DNA of 64,000 nucleotides from Sanguinoderma infundibulare (lineage: Eukaryota; Basidiomycota; Agaricomycetes; Polyporales; Polyporaceae), in NCBI GenBank assembly GCA_032821775.1, contig JAVLRN010000005.1, forward strand, positions 2,790,001 to 2,854,000, given 5' to 3'. The notes under the pieces are model-generated. The model saw only the letters and a program-made list of their open reading frames with translations. It was not told the origin of the DNA and searched no databases. A program made the position numbers and the translations under genes. Of this stretch, positions 10,804-22,300 are shown piece after piece; position 1 is the first letter of the stretch; the number at the start of each line of letters is the position of its first letter.

Positions 10804-12160
10804 GGTATCAGTCGATAAAGGAACGGGAGATAGTGAAGGAGTGAGTGTGGAAAGAGGAAAGGTTGTTGAACACAGTCCATCTGTCGCCCTGCATTCCCGG
10901 TGATATCCATTTATGGAACCCCAGAGTAGGGTTCGCTCGACTTGGGGGGTTACAGTGCTTTGTATGTAGACATCTGTTAGACAACGTCGGGCCGCCGGCG
11001 CCGGCACCGTTGCCACTCACCCTCGACTTCACAGCTTACACTACCCCGAATATCACAGTCTTACTCAATGCTGGTCCGATAATTAAAGGGCATCTTGTAC
11101 GTATAAGTACTCCGAGTTTTCTAGAAACACTGTTCCTAGTATACTGAACTGAAATGGCGTGTTAACTTGAACTGCTGCAGGATGTGGACAACACAATGTC
11201 CACCCCCACTGCGCGCCCCGTAGGTAGTGAAAATGGAGACGTCCAAAACCCGACCAATAGGTCAGGGAATAGTCGACTTTCGGCCTGTGGGAATTGACGA
11301 AGTTAGCTGGGGGTTCTACTTGGCGAAATTCGACGGATAACTTTCCGATTCACCAGTTTCTCAAAATGGGCTCCGAGCGGAATATCCGGGCTTAGGTGTT
11401 GTATTCCGATGTTCTGTTAATGTGCTTATAACTGAGATTAGGCGGGTTTTTGACTAGTACGTACACGGTGTTTACGCTAGGCGAGGTAGTCAAAATGCAA
11501 TTGTTGCCATTCTGTTCAATTGTTGTCAGGCCTAGGTCATGCATTCAAGGAGAATAGGACAATGTGTGTGCATATGGTAGCGAGGATACAATACATGAGT
11601 ACAATAGAAGCTGGGGAACAATTCAATGAGACGCATGCCTCCCACGGTATGAAGCGATGCTCTGGAAAAACCTTCCCAGGCTAATTTGGTGGAAATACAA
11701 CTAAAAAGTAGGAATTAGTTCTAAATAAGAAGCAATAGTGAGTTAGGGAACATTAGCCTAACTGCTCCCTAAGATTAGGGAGGTCCCCTTTTTTTTTATT
11801 TTTGCCTTAGAAGGATTAGGGATAAAGTAGCACTACTTTATCCCTAATCCTTCCTAATGGTTGCTAATGCAGGACTACAGGTTCAGTTGCTGGCTGTCCA
11901 AAACTTGCGCACACCACGTAGAAGATAGACATGAAAAATGTATATTAAATGTAACTAATACATTGCTGTAGCTACAGAGAAGCCAGGTGAAGCATTGACT
12001 CCTCTAGATGTTATAATCCGAGAGAGTGCGACCACCCGAGAGTGAGAGTCCGAGAACAAGAGTGAACCACGACACCGCGGCCAACAAGCGTGGAGGATGC
12101 GCGTGTCCGGGCATGCTGCTACAGTACCCCGAGGTGATAGTCGCGCCCGGGAGAAGTCGA
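10804..12160. other. A/T-rich intergenic region with two hairpins
   Basis: No gene seen. A near-perfect palindrome at 11811-11852 (arm aaggattagggataaagta, 4-base loop) follows a poly-T/A run. A smaller hairpin (ctccctaa/ttagggag) lies at about 11765-11782. Together they look like the remains of a small inverted-repeat element. Confidence 0.5.
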
Positions 12161-12169
12161 ATGGTGGCG

Positions 12170-13235
12170 TACCAGATGCTGCCCTGGGTGGACGACGATG
12201 GCCGTGGGGGTGGGCACCATTGTCATCGCCGGTGGTCTTCACCTCGATGAGCATGTCCTTGAGGCTGCTGGCGGAGGCACGGGAATGTGAATGACTGCGG
12301 GAGGATCATCCGCGAGAGGTTGAGCGGCCCCGGCGGCGCGAACGATGATTATCAGGGTATGCATAACGAGGATCATCAGCATGGGAGTGGGAGGGGTGCA
12401 GGTACTGCTGGTAATGGGGATGGAGAGCGGCGGCAGCGGTAGCGTGGACTGTGAGCTGAGGTGACTGGTAGGGGGTATGGCCATTTGAAAGGTACGCTGC
12501 ATGAGGAGAGTGTGACGGCAGAAGTCAGCAAAATGATAGCATGTCAAAGACGACCGTGGTCGTTGGCCCACAACCACCTCCAAGCTTTGCGGAGGAACGC
12601 TCACCTCGACCATTCCCAAAGGGGAATGTACGATTTTCCGACTAGACGACTACGTACCGAAAGACTGTACCGCCTGGCGCGGCTACGGTCATCCTCATGG
12701 TCGCTGCGGGGCCGCTTGGCAGAAGGGGGTGCGCCTGGACCGGAAAGAGCCCCGTTGTAGCCCGCATCCATGCGTCCGGCACAGGGACGCACACTATCAG
12801 ACGTTGCGCTCGGCAGCGGGGGCAGGGGGATGGAGGGGAAGTGCTGAGAGGTGCTGAGCCTATGCGAGGAGGTACGGGAGACATGGGCCCAGGCAGATGG
12901 GATCTGGGGGAGCTGGATGGCGAAGTGGACAGCATTGGGGACGTAGAAGGTGTTTTGCAAGGAGGGGATGGTACTCATCAGACAAGGGGCCCTCCGCCCT
13001 CTGCAATGAGACGCGAGAATTGGGATCTGGTGTCAGATGTGCAGAGTTCGAGGGCGGCGAAGTAGTGGTCGAGCTTCAGCCAAGATTCCTGGAGCATATA
13101 AAGGCGCGCAGTGAGGGACACCTGGGGGGCGACCTGCGATGCCTCGGGCATGGTGAGGAGGGATGCGCTCAAGAGGAGAGAGACGACGTGGCGAGTGGGA
13201 GGAGAGGCCGAAGTCTTAGATGCTCAATTCGGTGG
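12170..13235 (-). repeat. Pro/Ser-rich repeat-family gene, copy 1
   Basis: Read on the minus strand, conceptual pieces include RLYMLQESWLKLDHYFAALE (12978-13172), then TFYVPNAVHFAIQLPQIPSA and RMDAGYNGALSGPG (12601-12978), then HLSSQSTLPLPPLSIPITSS (12239-12619). The same blocks recur in copy 2, which is split at 15650-16092 and 20750-21700 by a LINE. Conservation is at protein level in the same frames, so the family was coding, but no single open frame joins the pieces without introns. A basic KRPRSDHEDDRSRARR stretch could be a nuclear localisation signal. I do not recognise the family. Because it occurs twice within 10 kb it is probably mobile or a multicopy accessory gene. Confidence 0.55.
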
Positions 13236-13306
13236 CACGCCACCTGTGGCACCACCGAATCGAGCGTCTAAGACTTCGGCCTCTCCTCATCTCTCTTCCC
13301 ACTCGC
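13191..13306. repeat. Imperfect inverted repeat (head-to-head leader)
   Basis: The left arm (gcgagtgggaggagaggccg...gctcaattcggtgg, about 13191-13235) pairs with the right arm (ccaccgaatcgagcgtctaagac...cccactcgc, about 13252-13306). The left arm lacks about 10 bp. The same gacgctcaattc leader is found at the 5' side of repeat-family copy 2 near 21690. The palindrome therefore places two copies of a common leader head to head. Confidence 0.7.
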
Positions 13307-13491
13307 CCCGTCGCCATCCTCGTCCGACCGTCTTCAAAAGCTCCCGCAGCCTGTCCTGTGTCATCTCCCTGCTGCAGCTGCTCCCCTCTCACATCGTGTC
13401 AACTACCTTCCGCTTTCGACAGCACTCTCCAGGTGAGTTCGCGCGTTGTCAATGTGCTGCAGTGAGGACGGACTACTGATCGCGATCGGTC

Positions 13492-15151
13492 TTGTATCAG
13501 CCCAACAATGTTTACCCAGGCTTGTACCAGGTTCCCGAGGGCACCGGGATGGTGGGTGGTCCTCTCCTTCATGCGCTCAGCATTCCGTCGCACGACGCGA
13601 GCGTGATGTCCCCGCAAGGACTCATGTCGCCGTCCACCGCCATCGTTTCCAGCCTCGTGTCCCCAGCGGATTCGTACCCACCAATGCTCTGCTCACCCGC
13701 TGATGTGCACCCGACGCTTCCGACCGCGGAGCCCGACGCAATTGCTCCATTCGGACGACCGAGGTGACTCGACCGACGTCTCGGCGGCTGCCGGCTCGTT
13801 GGCGTTTCTGGGCTGCGCGATTCGGACACACGTGGTGGCGGCCCGGCCTGTTAACTGGGTCCGGTACCGACGAGAGCCGAAGAAGCCGGGCACGTGCGAT
13901 GCCGCCGCACCAAGACTAGGCCGTCGAAGGGTACCAAAAGTATTCGGCCACGATCGGTGTCGCGACTCGGCCTGTCCCCGACCGTCCCTACGGTCGCACG
14001 GCGGCGGGCCACAAGTTAAGTCACACAGTTGCTCTCTCCGTCGCGTCGCGCGACTGGTCGCAGATCGTCCCTCACGAAAGGTTACTTATGCAGCAGGTAC
14101 GGGTCGCGACAACCGGAAACCGACGAGTCGCGTGACTGCGCGACAGCGATCGCGATCCGCCAAGACAAGCCGACGGTGGTCGCCCAATCCGGTCGCGGTC
14201 GCGCGCCGATCGCTGGAGTTCCGGAGGGTTTCCGACGCTGGTTTTGTGATCGCTCGCCACCGCGAGGCAGGCTAGGCTATGGGCGTCGCGTGTAGCTACC
14301 GGTTACCGATGTACTTAACCCCACTCGTTGCCGTTTGGGCAGACAATCTTGGACCCCCACCCTTTACCTCTCATTTCTCCGACGAGCAAGTGCGACTCGA
14401 CATCGTCCTCTGTCGGGTGTAGCTAGCGACTGCGATTGCGACTTGCGACAGCGACCACCGATCGACCGATTTGCGACAGCGACAGCGACTCGTCGCGCGA
14501 CTTTTACCGCGACTTTCGACCTTCGACACCACACGCTCTTTCCCCTCTCTTCTCCTCGGCACTGGTTACGATCGCGACCAAAGGGAACTCGAGACCGTAC
14601 TCGCCCTCCGCACCGGCGACGTCGCTCCGACCTCGCCTCCCTCAGCCCTCGGTCGTCCTGACTGTACACAGGCCCTGGGATAGTGTATCACCGCGTCCTC
14701 GCATAGTGGTCCTTTCACACCTGCCGACGTGCTCCGGATGATGCAGCTCTCCGTTCTGTAGGAGGACATCTCGGAGGGCCACGAAGCTGACAACGAGGTG
14801 AGTGAGATGCCGTTCGTGTTCTGGCCTGCGGAGACCCTCTGGGCAAACATGGAGGGCCTCATGCCGGAAGACTTCAACCTCGGGTCGATCCTGCCCGTCG
14901 AGCTAGGCCAAGCGCAGTTCGAAGCGATGCTGCAGCCAAACGCCGTCGACACTGCAGCGTACAGCGAGTGGGGGCTCGTGCCGTTTGCCGACGAGGAGCC
15001 CACTTGCGCCGAGGAATACAATGCCGCGTGGCAGGAAGGTTACGTCCCGCCTGAAGAGTACAACTATGACGACGCGTCTGCAATGACACCATCCACCTCG
15101 GGCCAGGACGGGTTCCAGGGGATGTATGCGCATGATCCTATGAACTGGTAA
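13492..15151 (+). CDS. Fragments of an unrecognised plus-strand gene
   Basis: Two good-looking exons are separated by about 1 kb. The first (about 13501-13767) encodes NNVYPGLYQVPEGTGMVGG, then SIPSHDASVMSPQGLMSPST and SSLVSPADSYPPM, rich in Ser and Pro. The second begins after a tctgtag acceptor near 14763 with EDISEGHEADNEVSEMPF, then FWPAETLWANMEGLMPEDF, and ends QGMYAHDPMNW at TAA 15149-15151. It is acidic and aromatic, like an activation domain. The intervening 13770-14750 is full of cgacagcga-type words and has no clear exon. The pieces could belong to one transcription-factor-like gene whose middle was lost or invaded, but no DNA-binding domain is seen. Upstream exons from about 13250 are possible. 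The link between the two exons is inference. Confidence 0.35.
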
Positions 15152-15649
15152 CGACGCTGTTGGCTCACATGGGCGTGGGTCGATGCGACTGCTCAGACTC
15201 TTCAGGACACTGTATAAAATTTTATTGCATCACACACTCACCCAACTCCCCCCTCTTCCCCCACCTTCCATGTCTTCGCTCATTGCATGCTATGCCACCC
15301 TCACACCACCCCTCTCCTTTCCTCTGCGACATCCCCATTTCCTCTTGTTCTTCTTCTTGTGTCTTTACAATCTGTATTGTCAGGCTGTAGTATGTACATG
15401 AAATATATAATGTTTGCATCCAAATGGATGAGCTGAGGCTGAGGGGTGATCAAACTTCCTCAAGTAGTGCAAAAGTAGTGCTGAGTACTACAACTACTGT
15501 TTCTGATAGTGCATATTATTATAATTGTAAAGATGTCCCTGCATGTTAGGACAATATTAGCACTAATTAGATCAAATTAGACCCAATTAGATTGATAGTA
15601 GCTCCATTAGATCATATTTGTACTAAATGCATTGAATTAGCTTGGGATG
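15152..15649. other. A/T-rich non-coding region
   Basis: Contains a pyrimidine-rich tract at 15240-15360 and several attaga words at 15560-15620. No gene seen. Confidence 0.5.
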
Positions 15650-16092
15650 TTTTTCCTGATGTGGCTGTGGGGGTGGGTAGCATTGTTGTCGCTGGTGGTC
15701 GTTGCATCGAAGAGCATGTCTTCAAGACTGCTGGTGGAGGTGCAGGAGTGTGAGCAGCTGCGGGAGGACCATCCATGCAAGGTTGAGTGGCCCCGGCAGC
15801 GCAAATGATGCTGGTTGGGGTAGGTGTAGCAAGGATCAACGGCGCAGGAGTAGAATGGGTGCAGGCACTGCTGGTAATGGGGGTGGAGAGCGGCGGCAGC
15901 AGTAGTGTGGACTGCAAGCTGAGGTGAGTGGTCGGGGTGTGGCCATTTGAAAGGTATGCTGGATGAGGAGAGTTTGACAGCTGGAGAGGCAACGGCAAGT
16001 GATACTGGGATTACAGGTGAATGGAAATGTACTGAAAGACTATACTGCCTGGTGCGGCTAAGGTCATCTTCACAGTCACTATGGGGCTGCTT
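15650..16092 (-). repeat. Pro/Ser-rich repeat-family gene, copy 2, part 1
   Basis: Matches 12170-12700 of copy 1 in order and orientation. On the minus strand it encodes AYLSNGHTPTTHLSLQST and PLSTPITSSACTHS, parallel to copy 1. It stops abruptly at the LINE insertion site; the last 14 bases (16079-16092, ctatggggctgctt) recur beyond the LINE. Confidence 0.7.
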
Positions 16093-19000
16093 TCCTGGTG
16101 ACCATACTGACGATGACTACTATTTTGGCACACAGGCTAACCCCAACTGGAAGCTCATTGAGCCTCTGGTCAAGGGCGAACACAAGCCTCACCCCCACGT
16201 AGTCTGCTATGTCAACAACAGACTGCCATGACACCGTGTTCTCCTTCATTCCTCTATCACCTCTCAGGACGCCCTGCTCCTCGGCATTCAACTGTTGGAG
16301 TGGGAGTCCCCCATCTACATCCTTAACTTATACAATGACTGCCTTTCTCCAGCCGCTCTTTTTGACCACCTTTCCTCCTTAGGCCCACGCCTCCCACCCT
16401 CTGTTCGCTGCATAGGCGGCGATTTTAATTTACATAGCAAGGACTGGGACCCCTCCTACCCTCACAAATCTCTCCGTTCTGTCCTATCTTCCCTCACCAA
16501 TTTCCTTGACACTTGGGACCTACGTCTCCTCTCCCCCCCTGACATTGTCACCCATATACCTCACAATACCAACCTACACGGGTCCGTCATCAACCTCATC
16601 TGGGTTCCTGACTCCCCCTCCTTCCTTGACACTATCAACATTGACTGCCATGGCCGCGGCCTCTCCAATCACGCTATCATTCACATGTCCCTCTCTATCG
16701 AGCCTCACTCCCTCTTTGGCCCCCCAGGCGTTCCCCCTGACGATCTCCTAGATTACTATAATGCTCTCTCTGACGCTCTACTTCATTTTTTCTACCCGGA
16801 CACTATGTTACCCCTTACTGTACATAACACCCCCACCCTCATCCCCCTTGACTCCAAGCCACGCCTCGAAGACACAATTGCAACCCTCTTCAAGATTGTC
16901 ACGACTATGTGGGAATCATTCACCAAGCCCAGACGCCCCTCAGTGTACTACAAGCTGTGGTACAACCATGACATCAAGACCGCCCACAACAAGCTGTTCG
17001 CCACACTGCATGAGACCACCCCTCACCAAATTCACAACGCGTCCCATGCTTTGACGGCATGCAAACATCACACCAGCGAGCACTGCACTTCCATGGCCGA
17101 CCTGTGCCGACGCACTGAGGCACGCCGTGAATACCAGCAGTCCATTCGCCACACCAAGTCCGCCTTCTTCGAACGCAAGCTTCACAATGCATGCGAAGAC
17201 AAGAACACCTTCGCTGTCATGCCGTGGGCTCGACCCCGCAAGATTCATGACTATGTTAGAATCTGTGACTCAGATGGGTCGCCTCTCACCACCGATGCTG
17301 AGTTCTTCGACACCCTGGACTGGCACTTCCACAGTGCCACCCAATGACCTGTCTCTCTTGCCATCATCGATTCCCTCCCCCACCTCCCCCCTCACAACTG
17401 GCTGTTGTTCTCCAGCCAGGAGCTTCTCGATGCCCTTCGGGCCTATCATACTCGCTCCACCCCAGGCTGGGACCACATCCCGTGGTCATTCCTCATCCAC
17501 CTCACCTCCTCCCATTCCTCCCCTGCCCCCGTCGCTGCCGCCTTTCTTTACGCATTCACGACCCTGTTTAACTCCCTCTTCTTCCTAGTCATTTGGCCCA
17601 TGGAGTTCTGCTGTGCCATCACCATTGTCATCTCCAAGCCCAACAAACTGGACTACTCTCACATCAAGGCTTATTGACCAATTGTCCTCCTTTCCACCAT
17701 CGCCAAGTGGATGGAGAAGGTAGTCAACCAATGTGTCGCCTTCGATGCACAGCAACATGGGGTCATCCACCCATGCCAGTTCGGCTCGACTTGGAAGCAC
17801 AGCACTGTGGACGCAGTCGCCTACATGGTCCAACACATCCATGGCTCTTGGCGCAGGGGCCTTGTCACCTTGATGATTGGCTTTGACATTGCACAATTCT
17901 TCCCTTCAATAAACCACTCCCTCCTCCTTGCTACATGCACCCGTTGTGGGTTTCCACCCTCTTTTATTTCTTGGCTCACTGCTTACTTACAACCATGCTC
18001 CTCTTCCTTCTGTTTCGGAGCTGCCTCCTCCCCCCCTTTCATCATCCCAAGCATTGGTGTTGGCCAAGGTTCGGCACTCTCCCCCACATTCTCTGCCATA
18101 CCGGCTTCCATTCTCTTATACTTGCTCTATTCCTTCTTTCGTTACAACTCCAAATGCCATTGATTCTCATATGTGCACCTCTATGTAGATGATGGCAACC
18201 TTATGGTGTTGTCCCCTTCCATTCACGAAAACATCACCCTTTTATCGGAACTTTACCTACTTACAATTCGCATCCTTACTGACCTCGGTCTCGTCATCGA
18301 GCATGACAAAACATCTCTCATCCATTTCATTCCCTCCCACAATCATGCTCAGTCCCCTTACACTAATCTCCCCATCACCATACACCCCCAGGGCCTCCCC
18401 CCGGTCTCTATCACGGCTGCGCCCACGATCACACACCTCAGCTTCATCATGGACTCATGCCTCTCCTGGAAGGCACAGGCCACCCACTCTGCCAAATGCA
18501 CCACATCCTCGGCACTTGCTCTTCGAATGTTTGGTTCATCACAGCGCAGCCTCACCCCCACGGAACATCGACTACTCTACGTTGCATGCCTACAAACCAT
18601 CCTGACCTATGGCATACAGGTCTGGTTCTGCAAGAAAGGTGTCAAACATCTCATAAAGCCACTCCACACCGCCCAACATGTCGCCCTTCGGTGGATATCC
18701 AGGTGCTTTTCCACCACCCCCATCGGTGTGCTCCACATTCTCACCAGGGTGCTCCCCATACACCTCTTTGTGGCTAAGCTACAGGAGTCTTACCGCCTCC
18801 GCATCCACACCCTTTACACTACACACCCAATTTGTAACCTATTTCCTTCCCTCTTTACGTTATCCCACAAACGCTTGCACACTGCCTTTTTCCCCCCTCC
18901 TATGCCCCCTAAAAACCCCCTCTATCATAGCACAACATTGTCCATTGACTTGCTCCCCTCGAAACAGTCCCTCCCTCCACTCCCCACGTACAACCCTGTC

Positions 19001-20720
19001 CACCCCCTCTGCTGCTCTGGATGCTGCCCCATTGATCACTTCTCCAGTCGCCTACATTTCCATTCTGATAATCCCCCCATCAAGTCGGACAGTGACACCT
19101 TACGTTCTTGGATCCAACATACTTTACAACCACACATCAACACCGCTCACTTCAACCCAGATACTCTCGTTATTTACACGGACAGTTCTTCACTCCCTAC
19201 TGGTAGCCCCTCCACTGCCACATACATTTCTTACTCTCACCTCTTCTCCATTTCTTCCCAGCTCGCAACCCCCACTGGCCTTGGTTTCGCCTACGATGCA
19301 GAACTTAAAGCACTCGACATCACCATGGACTTCATCTTGCATCAGTCTTTACCTCACGTTATATTTTTCATGGACTCTATCTCTACTATATGCTCTTAGT
19401 TTCAGACTGGGTCTGGCGACCCCCTTCACATCTCCATCAACTCCTTGATCGCTTGGTGGCTCGACTGTTGCCCCAAGCATCACATCTCCTTCTCGTGGTG
19501 CCCCTCTCACATGGGCATCGAAGGCAACGAGAAAGTGGACGGCCTGGCGCCAGGTCTCCACAAGTTGCTCGACAACTCCTCCTTTCCACTATCCTCCCTG
19601 GTCACTTGCTTCGCATATGTGCGACGCAGCCTCACCACTCGAACCTGGCAGGATTGGACACACATGGCCGTTGACCACTTCAACCCCCAATGACCACATA
19701 TTCACCACTCCTACTGGGGCACGCACTGGATTCCCACTGCATATCCAGTCACCTTCCTTCCCAACTCAGGGAAGTCGATCATACGACGGTATGGCCACCT
19801 CTCCATCATCACATTCTCCTGCCTGGCGCACGCGGCCACTGGTCATGCCCCTACCGGCGAGTACCGCTGCACCTTTCGCACTTTTGCACGACAACCTTCC
19901 ACCTGTGACTGCGGCACCTTGGGCTCCCCCATCCAGTCATGCCACCACATCCTCTTTGACTGCCCATGCTACTTCCGTGGAGAGCTCTTCCGACCAGGCT
20001 TCCTGAATGAACTCAATCCTTTTCCAGAGCTCCTCGCCTTCCTGGTGGCCAACCATTCGGCTTTCACCTTCACCGACTGCCCACTTGAACCCTCAGCTGA
20101 TGAGGACTTCCTCTCCGGCCCTGTTAGTGCCATCATTCATGCCATCGCAAATGCCTCGGTGCACAACCCCACATTGCGCACCCACCTCCTGCTCCCACCA
20201 GCCTTATACCGTGCAGCAGGCGAACTGTCCCCACAGGATATCGCGACACACTTCATTCACCACACTCACCACCGGCCACTCCACCCTGATGTCCTCCGCC
20301 TTTGGAGCGTTGGATGGGAGGCGGTTCTTCACCCCCGGTTCAAGACCTTCTGCAAACATCTCAAGGACCAAGGACATCTATACCTGCCCACCGTGTCCGC
20401 GTTCTCTGATGAGATACGACAACTTGGTGGCATCCATATTTTACATATTCTCCAGCCACGGGATGTGACGCCTCCCGCCATCGGTCTGCTTTCGATTGGA
20501 GTTGTGCGGTCGGAGCACGGAGGGGGCTCGTGACCGTCTTAGGGGGTTGTTGTTTGTATAGAGGGTGGTTCCGCTCACTGCCTTCGGGTGCGGACCAGCC
20601 ATGCGGCCTACGGGGCACGTGTGTTGTCAACTGAACGCTGGATATCAGTTTGATTTGATGTGGTTTTAGTTACATGGATATGTGTGTAGCGCATTCCCCT
20701 TGAATCTCATAACCTGTTCC

Positions 20721-20748
<28 letters not shown>
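16093..20748 (+). mobile_element. 5'-truncated non-LTR retrotransposon (LINE with RNase H)
   Basis: An insertion of about 4.65 kb with a poly(A) tail of 28 (20721-20748). It is flanked by a 14-bp target duplication, ctatggggctgctt at 16079-16092 and ctacagggctgctt at 20750-20763 (12 of 14 identical). The uninterrupted homologous site in copy 1 (near 12700) confirms the insertion point. The element starts inside the endonuclease domain, so ORF1 and the first endonuclease residues are missing, a hallmark of aborted target-primed reverse transcription. The domain order (AP endonuclease, reverse transcriptase, RNase H, C-terminal CCHC-like) fits RNase H-bearing LINEs such as the Tad1/I types; the exact clade needs a tree. 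Confidence 0.92.
16098..20533 (+). pseudogene. LINE ORF2 (endonuclease-RT-RNase H) with six nonsense codons
   Basis: One continuous reading frame interrupted only by stop codons at 16229, 17345, 17675, 18161 and 19691 (all TGA) and 19397 (TAG); there is no frameshift. The endonuclease is recognised by CIGGDFNLHSKDWDP and the GLSNHAIIHMSL block. Reverse transcriptase is recognised by KPNKLDY, the broken Y-stop-PIVLLS motif, FDIAQFFPSINHS, GVGQGSALSP and YVDDGN. RNase H is recognised by IYTDSSSL, ELKALDITMD and WCPSHMGIEGNEKVD. The C terminus has CDCG...CHHILFDCPC, a zinc-knuckle-like motif. At 17675 the family has Arg (YRPI), so that TGA came from CGA. The element cannot make its own proteins. 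It lies antisense to the repeat-family gene it interrupts. Confidence 0.9.
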
Positions 20749-20749
<1 letters not shown>

Positions 20750-20752
<3 letters not shown>

Positions 20753-21700
20753 CAGGGCTGCTTGGCGGGATGGGGTGTGCCAGGACCAGAAAGAGGCCCA
20801 TTGTAGCCTGCATCCATGCTTCTGGTGCAGGGACGCACGTGACTGGATGTTGCGCTTGGCAGCAGGGGCAGGGGGATGGACAGGAAGTGCTGAGAGGAGC
20901 TGAGCCTATGCGAGGAGGTGCAGGAGACATGGGCACATGCAGATGGGATCTGGAGGAGCTGGATGGCAGAATGGACAGCATTGGGGATGTAGAAGGTGCT
21001 CTGCGAGGAGGGGATGGTACTTACCTGGACAAGGGGCCCTCCACAATGAGACGCGAGCATTGGGATCTAGTGTCGGAAGCATGGAGTTCGAGGGCAGCAT
21101 GGTCGAGTTCGTGGTGAGAGCATTTGTTGGACAAAGTGAAGGGGAAGGAAGTGGGGAGCTTGAAAGGGAGAGGGAGGATGAAGCTCACCTTTGCTCTTTC
21201 ACACCTTGCTGGGCTTCACGAGCTGCTCAATGTGCACTTCAAGTGGCAGGTTCATCACGGACACCAGGCCATCGCCACATGTGCGCATTGTCTGCTTGAC
21301 GACATCCATGATGATCTCCTCAATCGGGCTCACCACGTCTGTCCTCGGACGTGAGCAGCCTCAGATTCGCAGCACCCTTTCCGCCACCACCACCGCCTGT
21401 GTACTTCCCGAACCCCTTGTGGCTGTGGACGGCCTGGACGGGGTTGAGGGAGGCATTGCACTCCCGCTCATGGTCAGCGCGCTGGCAGTCGCAGTCGTAC
21501 ACATGCTTCGCCTTGAGCAGGGAGCCGGGACCAGTGATGTTCAGGGAGGTGGGGTCCAAGGTGGGAGTGATGTCGGATGCAAGCTGGGGCTGGACAGTAG
21601 TGTTGATACTGAGGGGGAGGGAGGGGATGCCTCGGGCGTGGTGACGAGGAGGCGATGTGGCGAGTGGGAGGAGAGATGGAAGTGTTAGACGCTCAATTCA
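20750..21700 (-). repeat. Pro/Ser-rich repeat-family gene, copy 2, part 2
   Basis: Continues copy 2 beyond the LINE and matches 12700-13210 of copy 1. The minus-strand frame has TFYIPNAVHSAIQL and RSMDAGYNGPLSGPG. Further 5' (21180-21650) it holds segments absent from copy 1: VSPIEEIIMDVVKQTMRTCG, LPLEVHIEQLVKPSKV, and AKHVYDCDCQRADHEREC followed by a GGGGGG run. These look like true coding sequence, so copy 2 may be the more complete member. The family is not recognised. Confidence 0.55.
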
Positions 21701-21937
21701 AGTTTTTATTTCACCTGTTTTCTATTCGTTATAATTACGAGTATTTGTTGGGTCTCTCGGGCGGCAAGCATAGTAGCGAAAACATGTGTATTTCCCCTAC
21801 ATCGCAAAACCTCCGAAGTTTCTACTAGTCCGAATTAGCCCCAACTTATGATCGTGAAACGTGATTCTTCTGGCTTTTCCTTTCACTTATTCTGACCTAT
21901 GGGGCACATAGTGCCCCATCTTAGCCAATCACTTTAA
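21701..21937. other. Short non-coding spacer
   Basis: Downstream of the F-box relative 3' end. It includes a small ggggcac/gtgcccc hairpin at 21901-21917. Confidence 0.4.
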
Positions 21938-22101
21938 TCACTTCTCCACCCCAGATATCTCGCCATCGCATTCCCCCAAGTCCACCTTCTTCAACGCACT
22001 CTCTGGTTGTCTGTGCGACCGCGCCACAGCTGCACAATGAATTGCTCTCACCATCACCCTCAATTGCTCTCTGTGAGACATCCGCCCCACATCCAGCATT
22101 T

Positions 22102-22116
22102 CCAACTTTGAGCAGA
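22102..22116. repeat. Left target-site duplication of foldback element
   Basis: ccaactttgagcaga, matching 24317-24331 at 14 of 15 positions. On the coding strand it reads C-S-K-L. The other copy reads the family-typical C-P-K-L, so this copy carries the later C-to-T change. Confidence 0.75.
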
Positions 22117-22204
22117 GTCAGTTCCCCCTATGCATCCGTGCACGTTACAGATGCATCCGTACATGTCACGGATGGATCTGTGCAAGCGCCCAGTCAACAG
22201 CCAA

Positions 22205-22300
22205 TATTTCGACTAAAAGCACACACTGGGGTTTGAACCGCTGACCTCCAACAATCCAGTAAGTGCATCAGTCAATATAGCCACTGAACTAACAGGCCTT
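22205..22300 (-). ncRNA. tRNA-like sequence in left arm (A and B boxes)
   Basis: Mirror copy of the right-arm tRNA-like sequence, facing outward (leftward). Same boxes: A box tagttcagtgg and B box ggttcaaaccc. Confidence 0.5.

Noticed and set aside
13703..14275. 190-codon frame in the cgacagcga-rich block
   Set aside because: Arg-rich, low-complexity composition with many overlapping frames on both strands; no family motif.
20721..20748. 28-A run as an assembly gap or artefact
   Set aside because: It sits exactly at the 3' end of a LINE and before the target duplication, so it is a genuine poly(A) tail.
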